Assembly: GCF_007859715.1 (NCBI RefSeq) | Contig: NZ_SJPG01000001.1 | Span: 6,616,364-6,680,363, forward strand | Reading direction: 5' to 3' | Source: Rubinisphaera italica | GTDB lineage: Bacteria > Planctomycetota > Planctomycetia > Planctomycetales > Planctomycetaceae | Length of the DNA stretch: 64,000 bases | Shown here: in pieces, positions 46,684 to 57,200 of the stretch | Position numbering within the stretch: position 1 is the stretch's first letter | Layout: the number at the start of each line of letters is the position of its first letter | The notes under the pieces: model-generated | What the model saw: the letters and a program-made list of their open reading frames with translations, nothing else | The model's database searches: none | What the model was told of the DNA's origin: nothing | Program-made: the position numbers and the translations under genes

Positions 46684-48369
46684 ATGGATATCTGGACATT
46701 ACTTTCCGATGTCGTACTGCTCTTATCTGCCTGTCTTGTTATGGGAGGCGTCTTTTCGCGACTCGGCCAGTCTCCGCTTGTTGGTTACCTGCTGGCGGGA
46801 ATGTTTCTGGGCGGGCCGGGTAGTTTTCAACTGGTGAAGTCCGAACATGAAATAGAAGCAATCGCTGAACTTGGCGTCTCTTTGCTGCTGTTCAGCCTGG
46901 GATTGGAATTTTCAATTTCTCGATTGAAGAAACTGGGGCCGGTTCCGCTGATTGGAGGAGCGCTGCAGGTCGTTCTTACTCTTCTGGCTGCAGCCGGGGT
47001 TGCTCATTTATTCGGATATACAGCCGGGGAATCGACTGCAATTGGTGCAATGGTTGCTTTAAGTAGCACCGCTGTGGTGCTGCGGACTCTAATGGAACGC
47101 CAGGAACTGGAAACGCCTTATGGAAGTAATTCGCTTGGTGTATTGCTGATTCAGGATATCGCAGTTGTTCCGCTGGCGATTTTGATTTCGCTACTGGCTG
47201 GCGGTGACGATGCTGGCAGCGTAATCGCAAATATTGGACGTGTCCTTGCGGTTGCATCGGGGCTGATCATTGGCTTGTATTTACTGCTGAACGTTGTTGC
47301 GTACTACGCATTGAATGCTTTGGAACTGGCCAGAAATCGGGAATTAACAATTCTGCTCTCAGCCGTCACTGGACTCGGCTCAGCATGGGCAGCTCATAAA
47401 GCAGGGATTTCTCCAGCTCTGGGAGCGTTTGTGGCCGGGATGTTTTTGGGAAGTTCTCCGTATGCGACGCAGGTACGAGCCGACATCTCTCCACTGCGAG
47501 TCCTTTTGCTCACTCTCTTTTTTGGCTCAGCCGGGATGATCGCCGATCCAGTCTGGATTGTGCAAAACGCACTGATGTTATGTATTACCGTTGTGATACT
47601 GCTGACTTTGAAATTTGTCATAATCACTTTGATTTTTCTCTGCTTCCAAAATCTGCTGCAAACATCGCTGGCGACTGCGGTCTGTTTGTCTCAAGTGGGA
47701 GAATTCGCATTTGTGCTGGGGCGAATAGCAGGTGATGCAGGTGTGATTTCAGAAGCGACTTTGAATTTGTTTGTTTCTGTGACGATTGTCTCGTTATTCC
47801 TGAGCCCATTTCTGGTCGCCAAATCAAATCGAATTGCCCGCTGGATTTTGACGCTCTTTCCCAAAGCAATCACAGCCTCTGCCAGAACTTCACAGCACGA
47901 GACTCCTCATCCAGATGTCCTGATTGTCGGATTCGGGCCTGCAGGTCAGATTGCCGGGCGAGCAGCTGTTGAGAGAAATCTGGTGACTGCGGTAATCGAT
48001 ATCAATCGGTCAAATATCCGCAAAGCCGGCCAGTTAGGCATTCATGGTCAGGTGGGAGATGCCTCTCAGTTTGATGTTCTCGAACATTCGCATATTGGAA
48101 GCGTGAAAGTCGTTGTGATCACACTTCCGAATGTTCGTTCCTCGATTGCCATTTCCGATATCATCCGCCAACTTGCACCTCAGGCTCATATTATCGTGCG
48201 CTCACGATACCAGCGGGATAGTGACGAAATTCTCAGCTCGGGAGCAGATATTGTCTTCGGAGATGAATTTGAAGTCGGTCAGCAAATTGGCAACCACTTG
48301 TGTGACTGGATCAGCAATTATCAGCAAAAAGTGAAGCCAGCGGAATCGCAGGACGTGAACCAGGATTGA
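46684..48369 (+). CDS. Kef-type cation/proton antiporter (CPA2) with TrkA-N domain
   Basis: 561 residues. About 12 hydrophobic segments over residues 1-390 form a CPA2-type transporter. LAELGVSLLLFSLGLEFS and SSTAVVLRTLMERQEL are conserved family segments. The C-terminus (about 415-545) is an RCK/TrkA-N Rossmann domain with GFGPAGQIAGRAA, and IDINRSNI and GDAS for NAD or nucleotide binding. Predicted potassium (or sodium)/proton exchange gated by the RCK domain. Similar to KefB/KefC and YbaL. Single gene. Confidence 0.9.
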   Translation: MDIWTLLSDVVLLLSACLVMGGVFSRLGQSPLVGYLLAGMFLGGPGSFQLVKSEHEIEAIAELGVSLLLFSLGLEFSISRLKKLGPVPLIGGALQVVLTLLAAAGVAHLFGYTAGESTAIGAMVALSSTAVVLRTLMERQELETPYGSNSLGVLLIQDIAVVPLAILISLLAGGDDAGSVIANIGRVLAVASGLIIGLYLLLNVVAYYALNALELARNRELTILLSAVTGLGSAWAAHKAGISPALGAFVAGMFLGSSPYATQVRADISPLRVLLLTLFFGSAGMIADPVWIVQNALMLCITVVILLTLKFVIITLIFLCFQNLLQTSLATAVCLSQVGEFAFVLGRIAGDAGVISEATLNLFVSVTIVSLFLSPFLVAKSNRIARWILTLFPKAITASARTSQHETPHPDVLIVGFGPAGQIAGRAAVERNLVTAVIDINRSNIRKAGQLGIHGQVGDASQFDVLEHSHIGSVKVVVITLPNVRSSIAISDIIRQLAPQAHIIVRSRYQRDSDEILSSGADIVFGDEFEVGQQIGNHLCDWISNYQQKVKPAESQDVNQD

Positions 48370-48464
48370 TCAGGTCAGCATTACTCGGCAGCGGAAGCAG
48401 GAAATGAATTGATCCTCCCCCCCCCGACAAGAGATTGAAGCTCTTATTTCGGATGTCTGGCTAT

Positions 48465-49592
48465 TTACGACTCGTCATCATTTAATATTTTGAGATAACT
48501 ATCGTAGCGACGGGCTGAAATCAATCCTGCTGCCACCGCATCGCGAATACCGCACTGCTGTTCATGAATGTGCATGCAGTTGGGATATTTGCAGTAGCGG
48601 ACGAGGGGAAGGAATTCAATAAAATGCCCTTCTACTTCCTCGCGCCCAACATCCCATAATCGTAACTGTCGGATGCCCGGAGTATCGACGACCCAGCCTC
48701 CGAATTCCAACGCCTGCAGAGTCGCAGTACGGGTGGTGTGTCGTCCTTTGCCGGAATCGATGGAGACTTGCGAGGTTTTGAGTGCCAGTCCCGGTTGAAT
48801 CATATTGAGCAGCGATGTTTTTCCCACACCACTTTGTCCGCTGAAAACAGTTTGTCGACCGGCAATGATCTCCCGGAGCTGATCGATTCCATATCCGGTA
48901 TGAGCCGAAGTGAGGACGACCGGATATCCCAGATTGGCGTACTGCCCAACAATTGGCAGCAGTTCACGATAATTGAACAGGTCGCTTTTGTTGATGCAGA
49001 TGACGGGTGAGACATTCCCTTTTTCGCAACTGATCAGAAAGCGATCGATCAGGCTTGGCTTGAAGTGTGGGGAGACTCCGGTCACGACGATCACTGCCAG
49101 ATCGACATTGACGACAATCAATTGCTGATTTCTATCGTTGCCCCTTCCCAGAGTCCCGCGTCTTGGTTCAACGCGATGAATCATTCCCTGGGCATCGCCG
49201 AGCGGTTCAAAGAGCACGATATCCCCAGCGACAACAGTGTTGCGGGACTCTTTCATGAGTGTTCTGAGAACCTGCCGAACTGCGCAGACATGCACGCGAC
49301 CATCTTCTGATTGAACCCGACATTGATGCGAGCCAACAATCGAGAGAACGCGACCGGTCAGACAGTCTTTTACATCGACATCGAGACTGGCAATCAATTC
49401 CCCGTCTTCGGACTCCTCAGCGATGACAGTCCGTTTGCGAGAAAGATTTCCTTTTCCAGAAATTCGTTCATCGGCATTGAGATCATCGGTTTGGTCCTGC
49501 CGCACCGCTTCCCGCCACTCATGACCAGCACGCGAACGTTTGCCACGATTTTTCTTGAAGTCGACACGAATCTTGCGTTTTCGTGCACTCAC
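48465..49592 (-). CDS. rsgA: Ribosome small-subunit-dependent GTPase RsgA
   Basis: Circularly permuted GTPase that checks 30S subunit maturation. 375 residues. OB-fold N-terminal domain (about 75-140), then G4 NKSD (201-204) before G1 GQSGVGKT (252-259), G3 DTPG, and a zinc-binding CKYPNCMHIHEQQC motif near the C-terminus. The N-terminus has a basic extension of about 70 residues (KRKIRVDFKKNRGKRSR) longer than usual. The FHA gene lies 43 bases upstream on the same strand. Confidence 0.95.
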   Translation of the reverse strand: MSARKRKIRVDFKKNRGKRSRAGHEWREAVRQDQTDDLNADERISGKGNLSRKRTVIAEESEDGELIASLDVDVKDCLTGRVLSIVGSHQCRVQSEDGRVHVCAVRQVLRTLMKESRNTVVAGDIVLFEPLGDAQGMIHRVEPRRGTLGRGNDRNQQLIVVNVDLAVIVVTGVSPHFKPSLIDRFLISCEKGNVSPVICINKSDLFNYRELLPIVGQYANLGYPVVLTSAHTGYGIDQLREIIAGRQTVFSGQSGVGKTSLLNMIQPGLALKTSQVSIDSGKGRHTTRTATLQALEFGGWVVDTPGIRQLRLWDVGREEVEGHFIEFLPLVRYCKYPNCMHIHEQQCGIRDAVAAGLISARRYDSYLKILNDDES

Positions 49593-49635
49593 AGAGAATT
49601 CACTTCCTGGATATCATCGTTGAGCAGAAGCATCA

Positions 49636-50145
49636 TTATTCGTCTCCCAGCCAGCCCAGGATTTGGTCGTCCTGGGAATTGCCTTTAGGCTTGGGAGTCC
49701 GTTTAGAAGGAACTGGAGCTTTGCCATCACCCATTAAGTCAATCTGATCAGATTTGGATGGCTTTTTTTTCTTACTCGTCAATCCCGCTTTTTCCATCAG
49801 ACTCTTCGCAAAAGGATTGGCTTCTTCCGGAGGGGGCTGGTCAGAAGTGGGCTCATACGCAATTTCAAAGGCGTGTTTAGCCACTGAAATTTCGTCTCCA
49901 GGGAGCAGAAAACGAGATTCCTCGCGGACACCATTCACTTTAATTCCATTTCGGCTGGCCAAATCTTGAATGTGCCAGTAGCCGTTCTGGAGTTCGAGTT
50001 CACAGTGTTGAGAGGAAATGTTGGGGAATGGAAGACAGATATCACATGTCGGCCGCCGCCCGATGATGAGTTTTGTTTTCAGAAGCGGGATGGAGTCGCC
50101 TCCTCCCACAGGATTCAATTCGCCGTGCATCGTAGTCAAAACCAA
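49636..50145 (-). CDS. FHA-domain protein
   Basis: 169 residues. An FHA phosphothreonine-binding domain spans about 20-95: IIGRRPTCDICLPFPNISSQHCELEL (Gly-Arg and Ser-x-x-His core), then IQDLASRNGIKVNG with the conserved Asn. The C-terminus is Lys/Ser-rich and probably disordered. FHA proteins read Ser/Thr kinase signals, and a large kinase is encoded at 54246-58172, though a link is only conjecture. Probably co-transcribed with rsgA. Confidence 0.88.
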   Translation of the reverse strand: MVLTTMHGELNPVGGGDSIPLLKTKLIIGRRPTCDICLPFPNISSQHCELELQNGYWHIQDLASRNGIKVNGVREESRFLLPGDEISVAKHAFEIAYEPTSDQPPPEEANPFAKSLMEKAGLTSKKKKPSKSDQIDLMGDGKAPVPSKRTPKPKGNSQDDQILGWLGDE

Positions 50146-50267
50146 TGTCGCCCATGAATATTACATAAAAAAAGCGTGGCCAGAGAAAATCATCTCCTGA
50201 ACACACGCTCTATTCTAAAGTCTGATTTCGAATTTGAAAGTCGAAAACGATTTCAAGACAAAAATGG

Positions 50268-50708
50268 CTACGAAACGGTTTTCCGATCTTCCAGACCCTC
50301 ATCGGTTCCGTGCCAGAACCCGACGATTTCTTCACCTTGTTTCCAGCAAAGACAAATTTCTTTACCGTCTTTGAGTGAAAGAAAGTCAATCAGTCCGATT
50401 TCCGGATCTTTCAGTTCAATCCCCAGTGCTGTCAATTCATCGATGTATTCTCTCAGACGAACAATATCAGTATCGATGGAAGTTTCCATCTCTTCAAGTT
50501 CGTCGCTAAACATCCCTTCGGAGCCAAGAAACTTAGAGCGGGAATTTTTCAAGTCTTCGAGGCGTTCACGTCGACTGCAAACTTCTGTGTATAAAGCCAC
50601 AATATCCCGCACAATCATTTTCACAAGTGGCAGGGAACGGTTCGCCTCTTCCAAAGTGAAGTGTCTTCTGGCAATGTCAGGTTGCGGCATTGTTGCATTC
50701 ATGGCCAT
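50268..50708 (-). CDS. DUF2203 family protein
   Basis: 146 residues, cytoplasmic. RHFTLEEANRSLPLVKMIVRDI is the diagnostic N-terminal motif of the DUF2203 family. A coiled-coil helix pair follows (LEEMETSIDTDIVRLREYIDEL), then GIELKDPEIGLIDFLSLKDG and the terminal ICLCWKQGEEIVGFWH. The family has no assigned function. Confidence 0.87.
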   Translation of the reverse strand: MAMNATMPQPDIARRHFTLEEANRSLPLVKMIVRDIVALYTEVCSRRERLEDLKNSRSKFLGSEGMFSDELEEMETSIDTDIVRLREYIDELTALGIELKDPEIGLIDFLSLKDGKEICLCWKQGEEIVGFWHGTDEGLEDRKTVS

Positions 50709-51074
50709 GCTCTCTCTAAAGAAGTCAATGATATGATGACACCACCATTATACGACAAGGGGAATGCTGTGAACAGGTGGCATTCTATTCCCAAAGTTTT
50801 TTTTGAAACATCCAGAACAGAAGGAATCGAAAATCCGTCCACTTTGATCGATGCTTTCACCAATTAAAGATTGTAAAAATGCATGCAAGGTTCGGATAAA
50901 AAAACTCCCTATTGAAATAATGCATCTTTCAGTCTGAGTCTGGCAAAGACACTTTTGTGAGTTTCATTTGTTCTCTCGATCGGGATAATGTAAAGCTGAA
51001 AAAGGTTCCCATTTGGGACAGACGTATTGACGGTTATCTTTTTACCCGATGAAAACAGTTGACGGATAGTCGAA
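50709..51074. other. Intergenic region upstream of the SGNH gene
   Basis: 366 bases between divergent genes. AT-rich, no recognisable gene or RNA. Confidence 0.5.
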
Positions 51075-52544
51075 GTGGCAGAAAAAACAAAATTCCGTTT
51101 ACTGAGGAAGAGATTAATATTTCGACTGTTAGCAGTCCTGCTGGGACTGACTCCGCTGTTCGGTTTTGAACTTCTGCTTCGCGCCATAGACTGGCATGCC
51201 TCTCGCCCGGAATACCGTCCCGTTGTCGAATTTATTGACCCGCAATCGCTTTTTGTTCGAGATGAAACCAAGGGGGAGTATCGCATTCGGGATCAGCGGC
51301 TTGTTTACTTTCGGCCTCAATCTTTTCCGATTGTGAAATCCGATCGGACCTTTCGGATCTTCTGCCTGGGTGGTTCAACCGTTCAAGGCCGTCCTTATGC
51401 CGTGGAAACCTCCTTTACAACCTGGATGCGAATTGCTCTGGATGAAATTGCTCCCGAGAGGAACTGGGAAGTGATCAACTGTGGTGGAGTCTCGTACGCG
51501 AGCTATCGGCTGCAGCCTATTCTTGAGGAAGTCCTGAATTACCAGCCCGATCTCATTCTACTCTACACCGGTCACAATGAATTTCTCGAAGAACGGACCT
51601 TTGGGCATCTCAAGCCGATTCGAGAAAATTTTCAATTTCTCCCTCGACTGCTCGCATCGATGAAAACGTTCGAGTTCCTGAATCAACATCGGGATCGTAA
51701 GAACAATTCGCTCGAACCCCATCAGCAACTTCCCAGCGAGGTCGACGCTGTGCTCGACTACGAACGGGGAATCGAATATTACCAGCGAGATTCTGTCTGG
51801 AGGCAAGGAGTGCAGGATCAGTTTCGCACGAATATTCGTAATCTCATTTTGGACTGTCGTGAGAAAGAGGTGCCAGTCATTCTCTATAATCCGGTCAGAA
51901 ATCTGCGGGATTGCCCTCCCTTTAAGTCGTTAGATTCTGCGGGGCTGACAAATCAACAACAGCATCAAATCGAATCCTTGCGGGTACAACTCCAGCAGCA
52001 TCCCGAACTCTCTGAAACCTTGCTTCAAAATATGCTCGCTCTGAATCCCGAGCAAGCAGGCTACCATTTTTTACTCGCTCAGGAACTTCTAGGGCATCAG
52101 GAACTGGAACTCGCACTCCAGCATTTTGTGTTCGCTTGTGATGAAGATATTTGTCCTCTGAGAATACTCAGTTCCATGCAACAGGATCTCAAAATAATCG
52201 CTGCGGAATTCGATCTGCCTTTGATTGATATTGCCGAACTTTTTGCGGAGCTTTCCCCGACCAAAATCCCTGGCGATAATCTATTGCTCGATCATGTCCA
52301 TCCGACCATAGCCGGGCATCAACAGATCGCTTTAAAGACCATCGAGATCTTCGCCCGGGAAGGATTTTTGCCGCAGAGTCCTGATAAGAAAACTCGTAAA
52401 ATCATCGAGCGTAAGTACGTTAAGCAGATGGAATCACTGGACGCGGCCTACTTTGAGGATGGGCATCAGCGACTCAAAAACCTGCAAGCCTGGGCAGCAG
52501 GACGGGGTGATAAAATTCGCGAGCAAGCCCCTGGGATCAATTGA
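51075..52544 (+). CDS. Membrane-anchored SGNH-like hydrolase domain protein
   Basis: 489 residues from a GTG start without a strong ribosome-binding site. A membrane helix at about 12-34 (IFRLLAVLLGLTPLFGFELLL) anchors it. The SGNH-like domain has block I IFCLGGSTVQG (S101 as candidate nucleophile), an oxyanion-type GHNEF and a C-terminal LLDHVHPTIAGHQQI with the Asp-x-x-His dyad. Between blocks is a helical, TPR-like insert (about 240-350). Related to AlgX/AlgJ-type polysaccharide acyltransferases as well as esterases, so either activity is possible. Confidence 0.8.
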   Translation: MAEKTKFRLLRKRLIFRLLAVLLGLTPLFGFELLLRAIDWHASRPEYRPVVEFIDPQSLFVRDETKGEYRIRDQRLVYFRPQSFPIVKSDRTFRIFCLGGSTVQGRPYAVETSFTTWMRIALDEIAPERNWEVINCGGVSYASYRLQPILEEVLNYQPDLILLYTGHNEFLEERTFGHLKPIRENFQFLPRLLASMKTFEFLNQHRDRKNNSLEPHQQLPSEVDAVLDYERGIEYYQRDSVWRQGVQDQFRTNIRNLILDCREKEVPVILYNPVRNLRDCPPFKSLDSAGLTNQQQHQIESLRVQLQQHPELSETLLQNMLALNPEQAGYHFLLAQELLGHQELELALQHFVFACDEDICPLRILSSMQQDLKIIAAEFDLPLIDIAELFAELSPTKIPGDNLLLDHVHPTIAGHQQIALKTIEIFAREGFLPQSPDKKTRKIIERKYVKQMESLDAAYFEDGHQRLKNLQAWAAGRGDKIREQAPGIN

Positions 52545-52762
52545 GGGAAGGATGTGTTGTGTCGAAACAAAACTTACCCAATGCTACTAACGATTCATAG
52601 TTTTGAGGCTTATGCAAATTTTGAAAACCAATAAATTTTGGTTCCTGAAAGCCGATCAAGCCAGTCAGGCTGGGTTATTCCGACATGACTTCAGAATATG
52701 AGCTAAAGTAATCATAGCTGCAACTACCGCCCCGTGAATCATTGTACATAAGTGCTGAGTGT

Positions 52763-53680
52763 ATGGACTGGTCAAAACAACGCGAAAAACTCCTGGGAGC
52801 TTCGCCGAACCTGGAGCTTCCTCCCAATTTCAAACTGCCGGTACTTCCGACCGCAGTCACTACGTTTACGCAAAAAGCGAACGAACCTGATGCCAATGTG
52901 GCCGAACTGGGAAAAATTCTTGAAACGGATGCCGGCCTGACCGCTGAAATCTTGCAACTGGTGAATTCGAGTGTATTTGGACTCCGTAGTCAGGCAACCA
53001 GTGTCAAGCATGCCATGAGTTTACTAGGGGTCTCCAAGGCTCGTAATTATGTACTGACGACTGCAGTCAGGCGGACAATGTCCCGATGTGAATCCAAATT
53101 GATCAATCTGAATCACTTCTGGTCAGCCAATCTTGAGAAAGCGTTGTTCGCCCGCGAAGTGGCCATTCTCATGAGAGCGGATGCTGAGACCGCCTATGCG
53201 GCGAGCATGCTTCAGGACTTTCTGTTGCCAGCTCTGACATCGGCTCTGTTCAAGCAGTACACAGAATTTGTCGATCATCAAACGACGAAACCCCAATTGA
53301 TTACCCAATTCGAACAGACAATCTTTGAATGGGATCATGCCGTCGCTGCGGCTCACATTGCCCATCAATGGAATTTCCCCGATGAAATGGTCTGTTGTCT
53401 GCATCAGCATCATCGTGGTTTGGAAATTCTGCTCGTTCCAGAATTCGCACAATCTTGCGTCGCAGCTGTCGCAATTTCTGCACTCATGCCCGATGTCATC
53501 AATCAAGTGCCCGATGGTTTAACCCGATTGATTCAACTCGAATCTGTCTGGCGAGAATTTCAACTTCAGGAAATCGCTGAAAAAGTCGATCAGGATTATC
53601 GAGAACTGGGTGGGAACCAGATGCATCACATCACCTTGAAAAGTCGCCTCGAAAAACATTTCAAAACGGCTGGCGTCTGA
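52763..53680 (+). CDS. HDOD-domain signalling protein
   Basis: 305 residues, cytoplasmic, from ATG 52763; an earlier TTG in frame at 52742 gives seven extra residues. LPVLPTAVTTFTQKANEPDANV is the opening of an HDOD domain, with EILQLVNSSVFGLRSQATSVKHAMSLLG as its core helices. HDOD proteins lack the HD active site and act in signal transduction as binders. No output domain is fused. Single gene. Confidence 0.88.
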   Translation: MDWSKQREKLLGASPNLELPPNFKLPVLPTAVTTFTQKANEPDANVAELGKILETDAGLTAEILQLVNSSVFGLRSQATSVKHAMSLLGVSKARNYVLTTAVRRTMSRCESKLINLNHFWSANLEKALFAREVAILMRADAETAYAASMLQDFLLPALTSALFKQYTEFVDHQTTKPQLITQFEQTIFEWDHAVAAAHIAHQWNFPDEMVCCLHQHHRGLEILLVPEFAQSCVAAVAISALMPDVINQVPDGLTRLIQLESVWREFQLQEIAEKVDQDYRELGGNQMHHITLKSRLEKHFKTAGV

Positions 53681-53871
53681 GATTCGTGCTCAAATGGAAT
53701 CCCATCACTTTCAGGGCCTATTAACCAGAGATGTGAAAAATTCAGCTTGCCCATAATTGAATAGGGAGTTGTTTTTTCAGTGAATGCCCTGCTTCAGATT
53801 TGTATTTCTCTGATGAAAATTCCCACAAGGTAATCCGACCGACTAAGTCGGCTTGTCTTTACCCACATCTT
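53681..53871. other. Short intergenic stretch
   Basis: 191 bases with a small ACCGACTAAGTCGGC palindrome near 53839-53853 and nothing else I recognise. Confidence 0.45.
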
Positions 53872-54245
53872 TTAAGCATGCTTCATAGCCACGACGGGGG
53901 CTGGGGTCGAAGCCATGCGTAGCCCCCAGATTGTGCCTTCATCGTAAACAACGTCGTTACCGGGTAGCTCAGAGTATCTCGCAGAGTTCTCTGAGTGGCG
54001 CAGCCACAAATACTTGCCACCTGATTTCTGGAAACACAACAGTTCCCCCCAGATCAATATGTTTGGGATAGTGTGAGAGGTACCCGTGATCATTGTTGGT
54101 GCCAATGTAGACATGATCGATCGATCACTGGAGCACGCATCGTCTGCGACCCCAACGGCACCCGCCAGCGGACGTTTTCGTCAGTCTTTAAATCCCACAG
54201 CATTGGCGCTGCATACACTGATGAATCAACATTGTCGGACACGTT
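53872..54245 (-). pseudogene. PQQ-binding-like beta-propeller (BamB-like) gene remnant
   Basis: Minus-strand pieces in two frames read NVDSSVYAAPMLWDLKTDEN, then VRWRVPLGSQTMRAPVI, then (frame change near 54105) DHVYIGTNNDHGYLSHYPKH with IDLG, and then LLCFQKSGGKYLW. These are successive segments of the first blades of planctomycete secreted PQQ-propeller proteins. The tail (SENSARYSELPG...) drifts away and ends at 53872. The start, most blades and the reading frame are lost. It lies directly after the kinase stop. Confidence 0.65.
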
Positions 54246-57200
54246 CTATTGTTCGGCGTCAACCTGATTCTCAATCATAGTTTTCAGATAGGGATCGTCA
54301 ATATGTGGGATTGAGGCTCGCAACGTCGCATGAATCGCATCTGGCACCAGAATGCTTGCCGTGTGGTTATTGAAATCAAACAACGCCCCCAGGCCAAGCA
54401 ATTGTCCTTCAGGAGTGAACGTCGCCCAGGTCGGTATGTTGTCACCATCGAAAGTGACGTCGAACATTTCAAAACCATCCGGATGATAGCCGTAGCTCGA
54501 TTCGCGCCATTCGGTGACCTCTTGCGTCATCCAATGAATTCTGGGAGCGTATCCAGCGAGCACTGATGGCGATCGACGGTTGGGCCGTTTCGTCAAACCG
54601 CTCAGCACACGCGATCCAACCTCTAGCTCAATATTAGGGGATGCCAATCGAACCGCCGGCACGTTCGGTACAGCAGAGGCTTCGTAAACAGCCAACCCAC
54701 TCTCAACCAGTACGTCCACATTCGCTTTCCTCACGTTACTGGAAGAGACGACATCGATAGGAACGCTTACCAATTCTCCGCTGTCCGCCTGCAACGTCGC
54801 CAGGCACTTGTAACCCTTTTCGATGTATCCTGCGATGCTGCTTGGGCCTAACAGTAGCACGTGATCTTCGTGTTGTGCAAGAACAACACCGGCCAGGTGG
54901 ACTGGCGCTGCAGTCATCGTTCCGTGTGCCTCATTGTTCTCATTGATATAGCAGTCAAAGTGAATGACTGAACGAGGCTGCACGCTTGCTTGTTGTGGTG
55001 TGAGATAGTCCGACGCACTCTGGATGAATCGCCGCAAAGTTTTTTCCGTCGCTGGCCCCATTTGAATGGCCAGCAGATTTTGGTCCTTCACCAAGATGTA
55101 GTTCGGGTGAATGACATCCATATTCATTGGGACGACACTTGTGCCAAGCTCGTCTGCGATCTTGTCGAGACCATCCTGATTGAGTTCATTCAACTGAGAA
55201 TTGGCAGCGCGAATGACCGCCACACCATCGGCTGGACATCGATTGAGAAAGTTGTCCCACTCTGATTTCTCTTCAATCATGGGAGAAAGTGGGCCATTCG
55301 TGTCAGACAGCGTGTTGTCCTCGACAGTCGTGCCTTCGTCTCCTTCAATTCTGGGGAATCCGTATGGCCAGTCTTTGAGGATTGCATCCACTCCTTTCTG
55401 GGCATCGCTGCTCCAGAGGTTGGAGACCAGCCAGCCGCGTTGGCCTCGTTCGATCAACAGCGCGTAGTCACCCTCTTCACTCATGACGGTCACTTGATTC
55501 CCAACCGTGTTGAACAAGCGATAGACGCGTGGTGTCAGTTTCACATCTTTATTTACCTGTAACCAGTTGCAGATCTGTCCCATCATCGTACGAGGTGACT
55601 GCAGTTGATTGTAAATGTGGGCTCCGAGCAAGCCACGAACAGCGGGACCATCGTTAAGAGTCAGTGATTCGGAAAGTCTGACAATCGCGAGAAAGTCGGC
55701 TATCGCATTATCCGAGTCCTGTCCAGCTAAATGGTCACTAATGACATCGGACAGCTCCTTTTGCTCGTGAGTCCACTCACTTGGCGGGCCACTCAATTCT
55801 TCTTTGATGATCGTTTCTAAGTTCTCAAGCAACAACCCACGAATCAAGTCATCGTCGAAGACGACCAGCATTGCTGCCCAATCGTTGGATTTTTCGCTTG
55901 CGGCCACGTGCGACAGCACTGATATTGGCGTAGAAAACGCTGGTTGGTTGATGTCCGCTGTTTGATCTGACTCGGATCGTAATGCGAATTTAACATTGCC
56001 AGCAAACGAATCGCCCAAATCTTTGAGGATGTCGATGATCGCTTTGACACTTTTGTAGGGCGTATCGCGGTCAGTCACAATTAGAACGGAATAGGCACCG
56101 TCATTTGGAATCGCGGACAGCAACTCTTCTCGTAGTCGCGACACGTTCACCGATTTCCCTTGAATGCGAATCTCCGAGTTTGACAGTAATTGAATCCGAA
56201 TCGTGTTGGTAGCGCCGACTTCGATCGATTCGTCAGGCCTTACATTACTCGCCTCACCTTCGCTGCTAGAGCGTGTTTGGGCAAGTTGCTGCTTCGCATG
56301 CTTAGGAGCCCATATGTCTACATCGCGAACGCGCCAACGCTCCCTTTCTCGCGTCATCTGCATGATGAGACATCCCGACCCGCCGACATCAAAGAGTCGC
56401 GGTGTCAACTTCATTTCTTTGAATACCGCCAGAGCAGAATTGCCATTCACTGTAACTTCCGGCGTGTGCGATAACACATCTTGAATTAATATTGCTGCCA
56501 ACTCCAGCCACTTTCTCTCCGTCAAACGGCCCACATGATTAGAAGACAAAATATGATCTATGTTTGATTCTGAAAATGCTCCTCGCTGCAATATTGCGAA
56601 GTAGTTCTTAGCCACTGCAGCGGGCGTGTTCTCCGGCATGCCAGTAGTAGAGTAACCCTGCGTCGCCTCGATACGAGCGATCCATTCCTCACCCCGCTTA
56701 AGAATCACTTTGTTATCTTGAATCTCGACAATGCTCGATTTGTCCTCGATCTCCAGAACATAAGTCCCAGCCTTGAGCCTCGTTGTTGCTCCAGATTTCG
56801 AGACCGTCAGTGTCTCGACCGTTTCGTCGCCTTGGGTGATGCGAATCGGCACGTCGACATCACTGCTGGTTTCGATCCGCAAAGTGCCCTTGCCAGTCTC
56901 GATGACCAGAATTACTCCCAGCAAGACAAACAATGCCCCCGAAGCAATCGCGATGAGCCAGGCAGGAATACGACCAAATCGGAATCGTTTCGGTTCCGTC
57001 ATTTGAGAGGTTGGCGACGGTGCCAAGTTTGACTTTGGAGCAGCAACAACATCTGGCGTTTGCAGATGAGCCAACCATCGGTTGAGCAATTCAGCAAGCT
57101 CTTCGGCAGTTTGAAAACGATCATTAGGTTCTTTCGCCAACAGTCTTAAAACGATTCCTTCCAGCCAATCGGGAACGCCAGGATTGATTGACCGCAGCGA

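Noticed and set aside
48415..48425. Run of nine C between the antiporter and rsgA genes
   Set aside because: Possibly slippage-prone, but intergenic with no gene whose phase it could switch.
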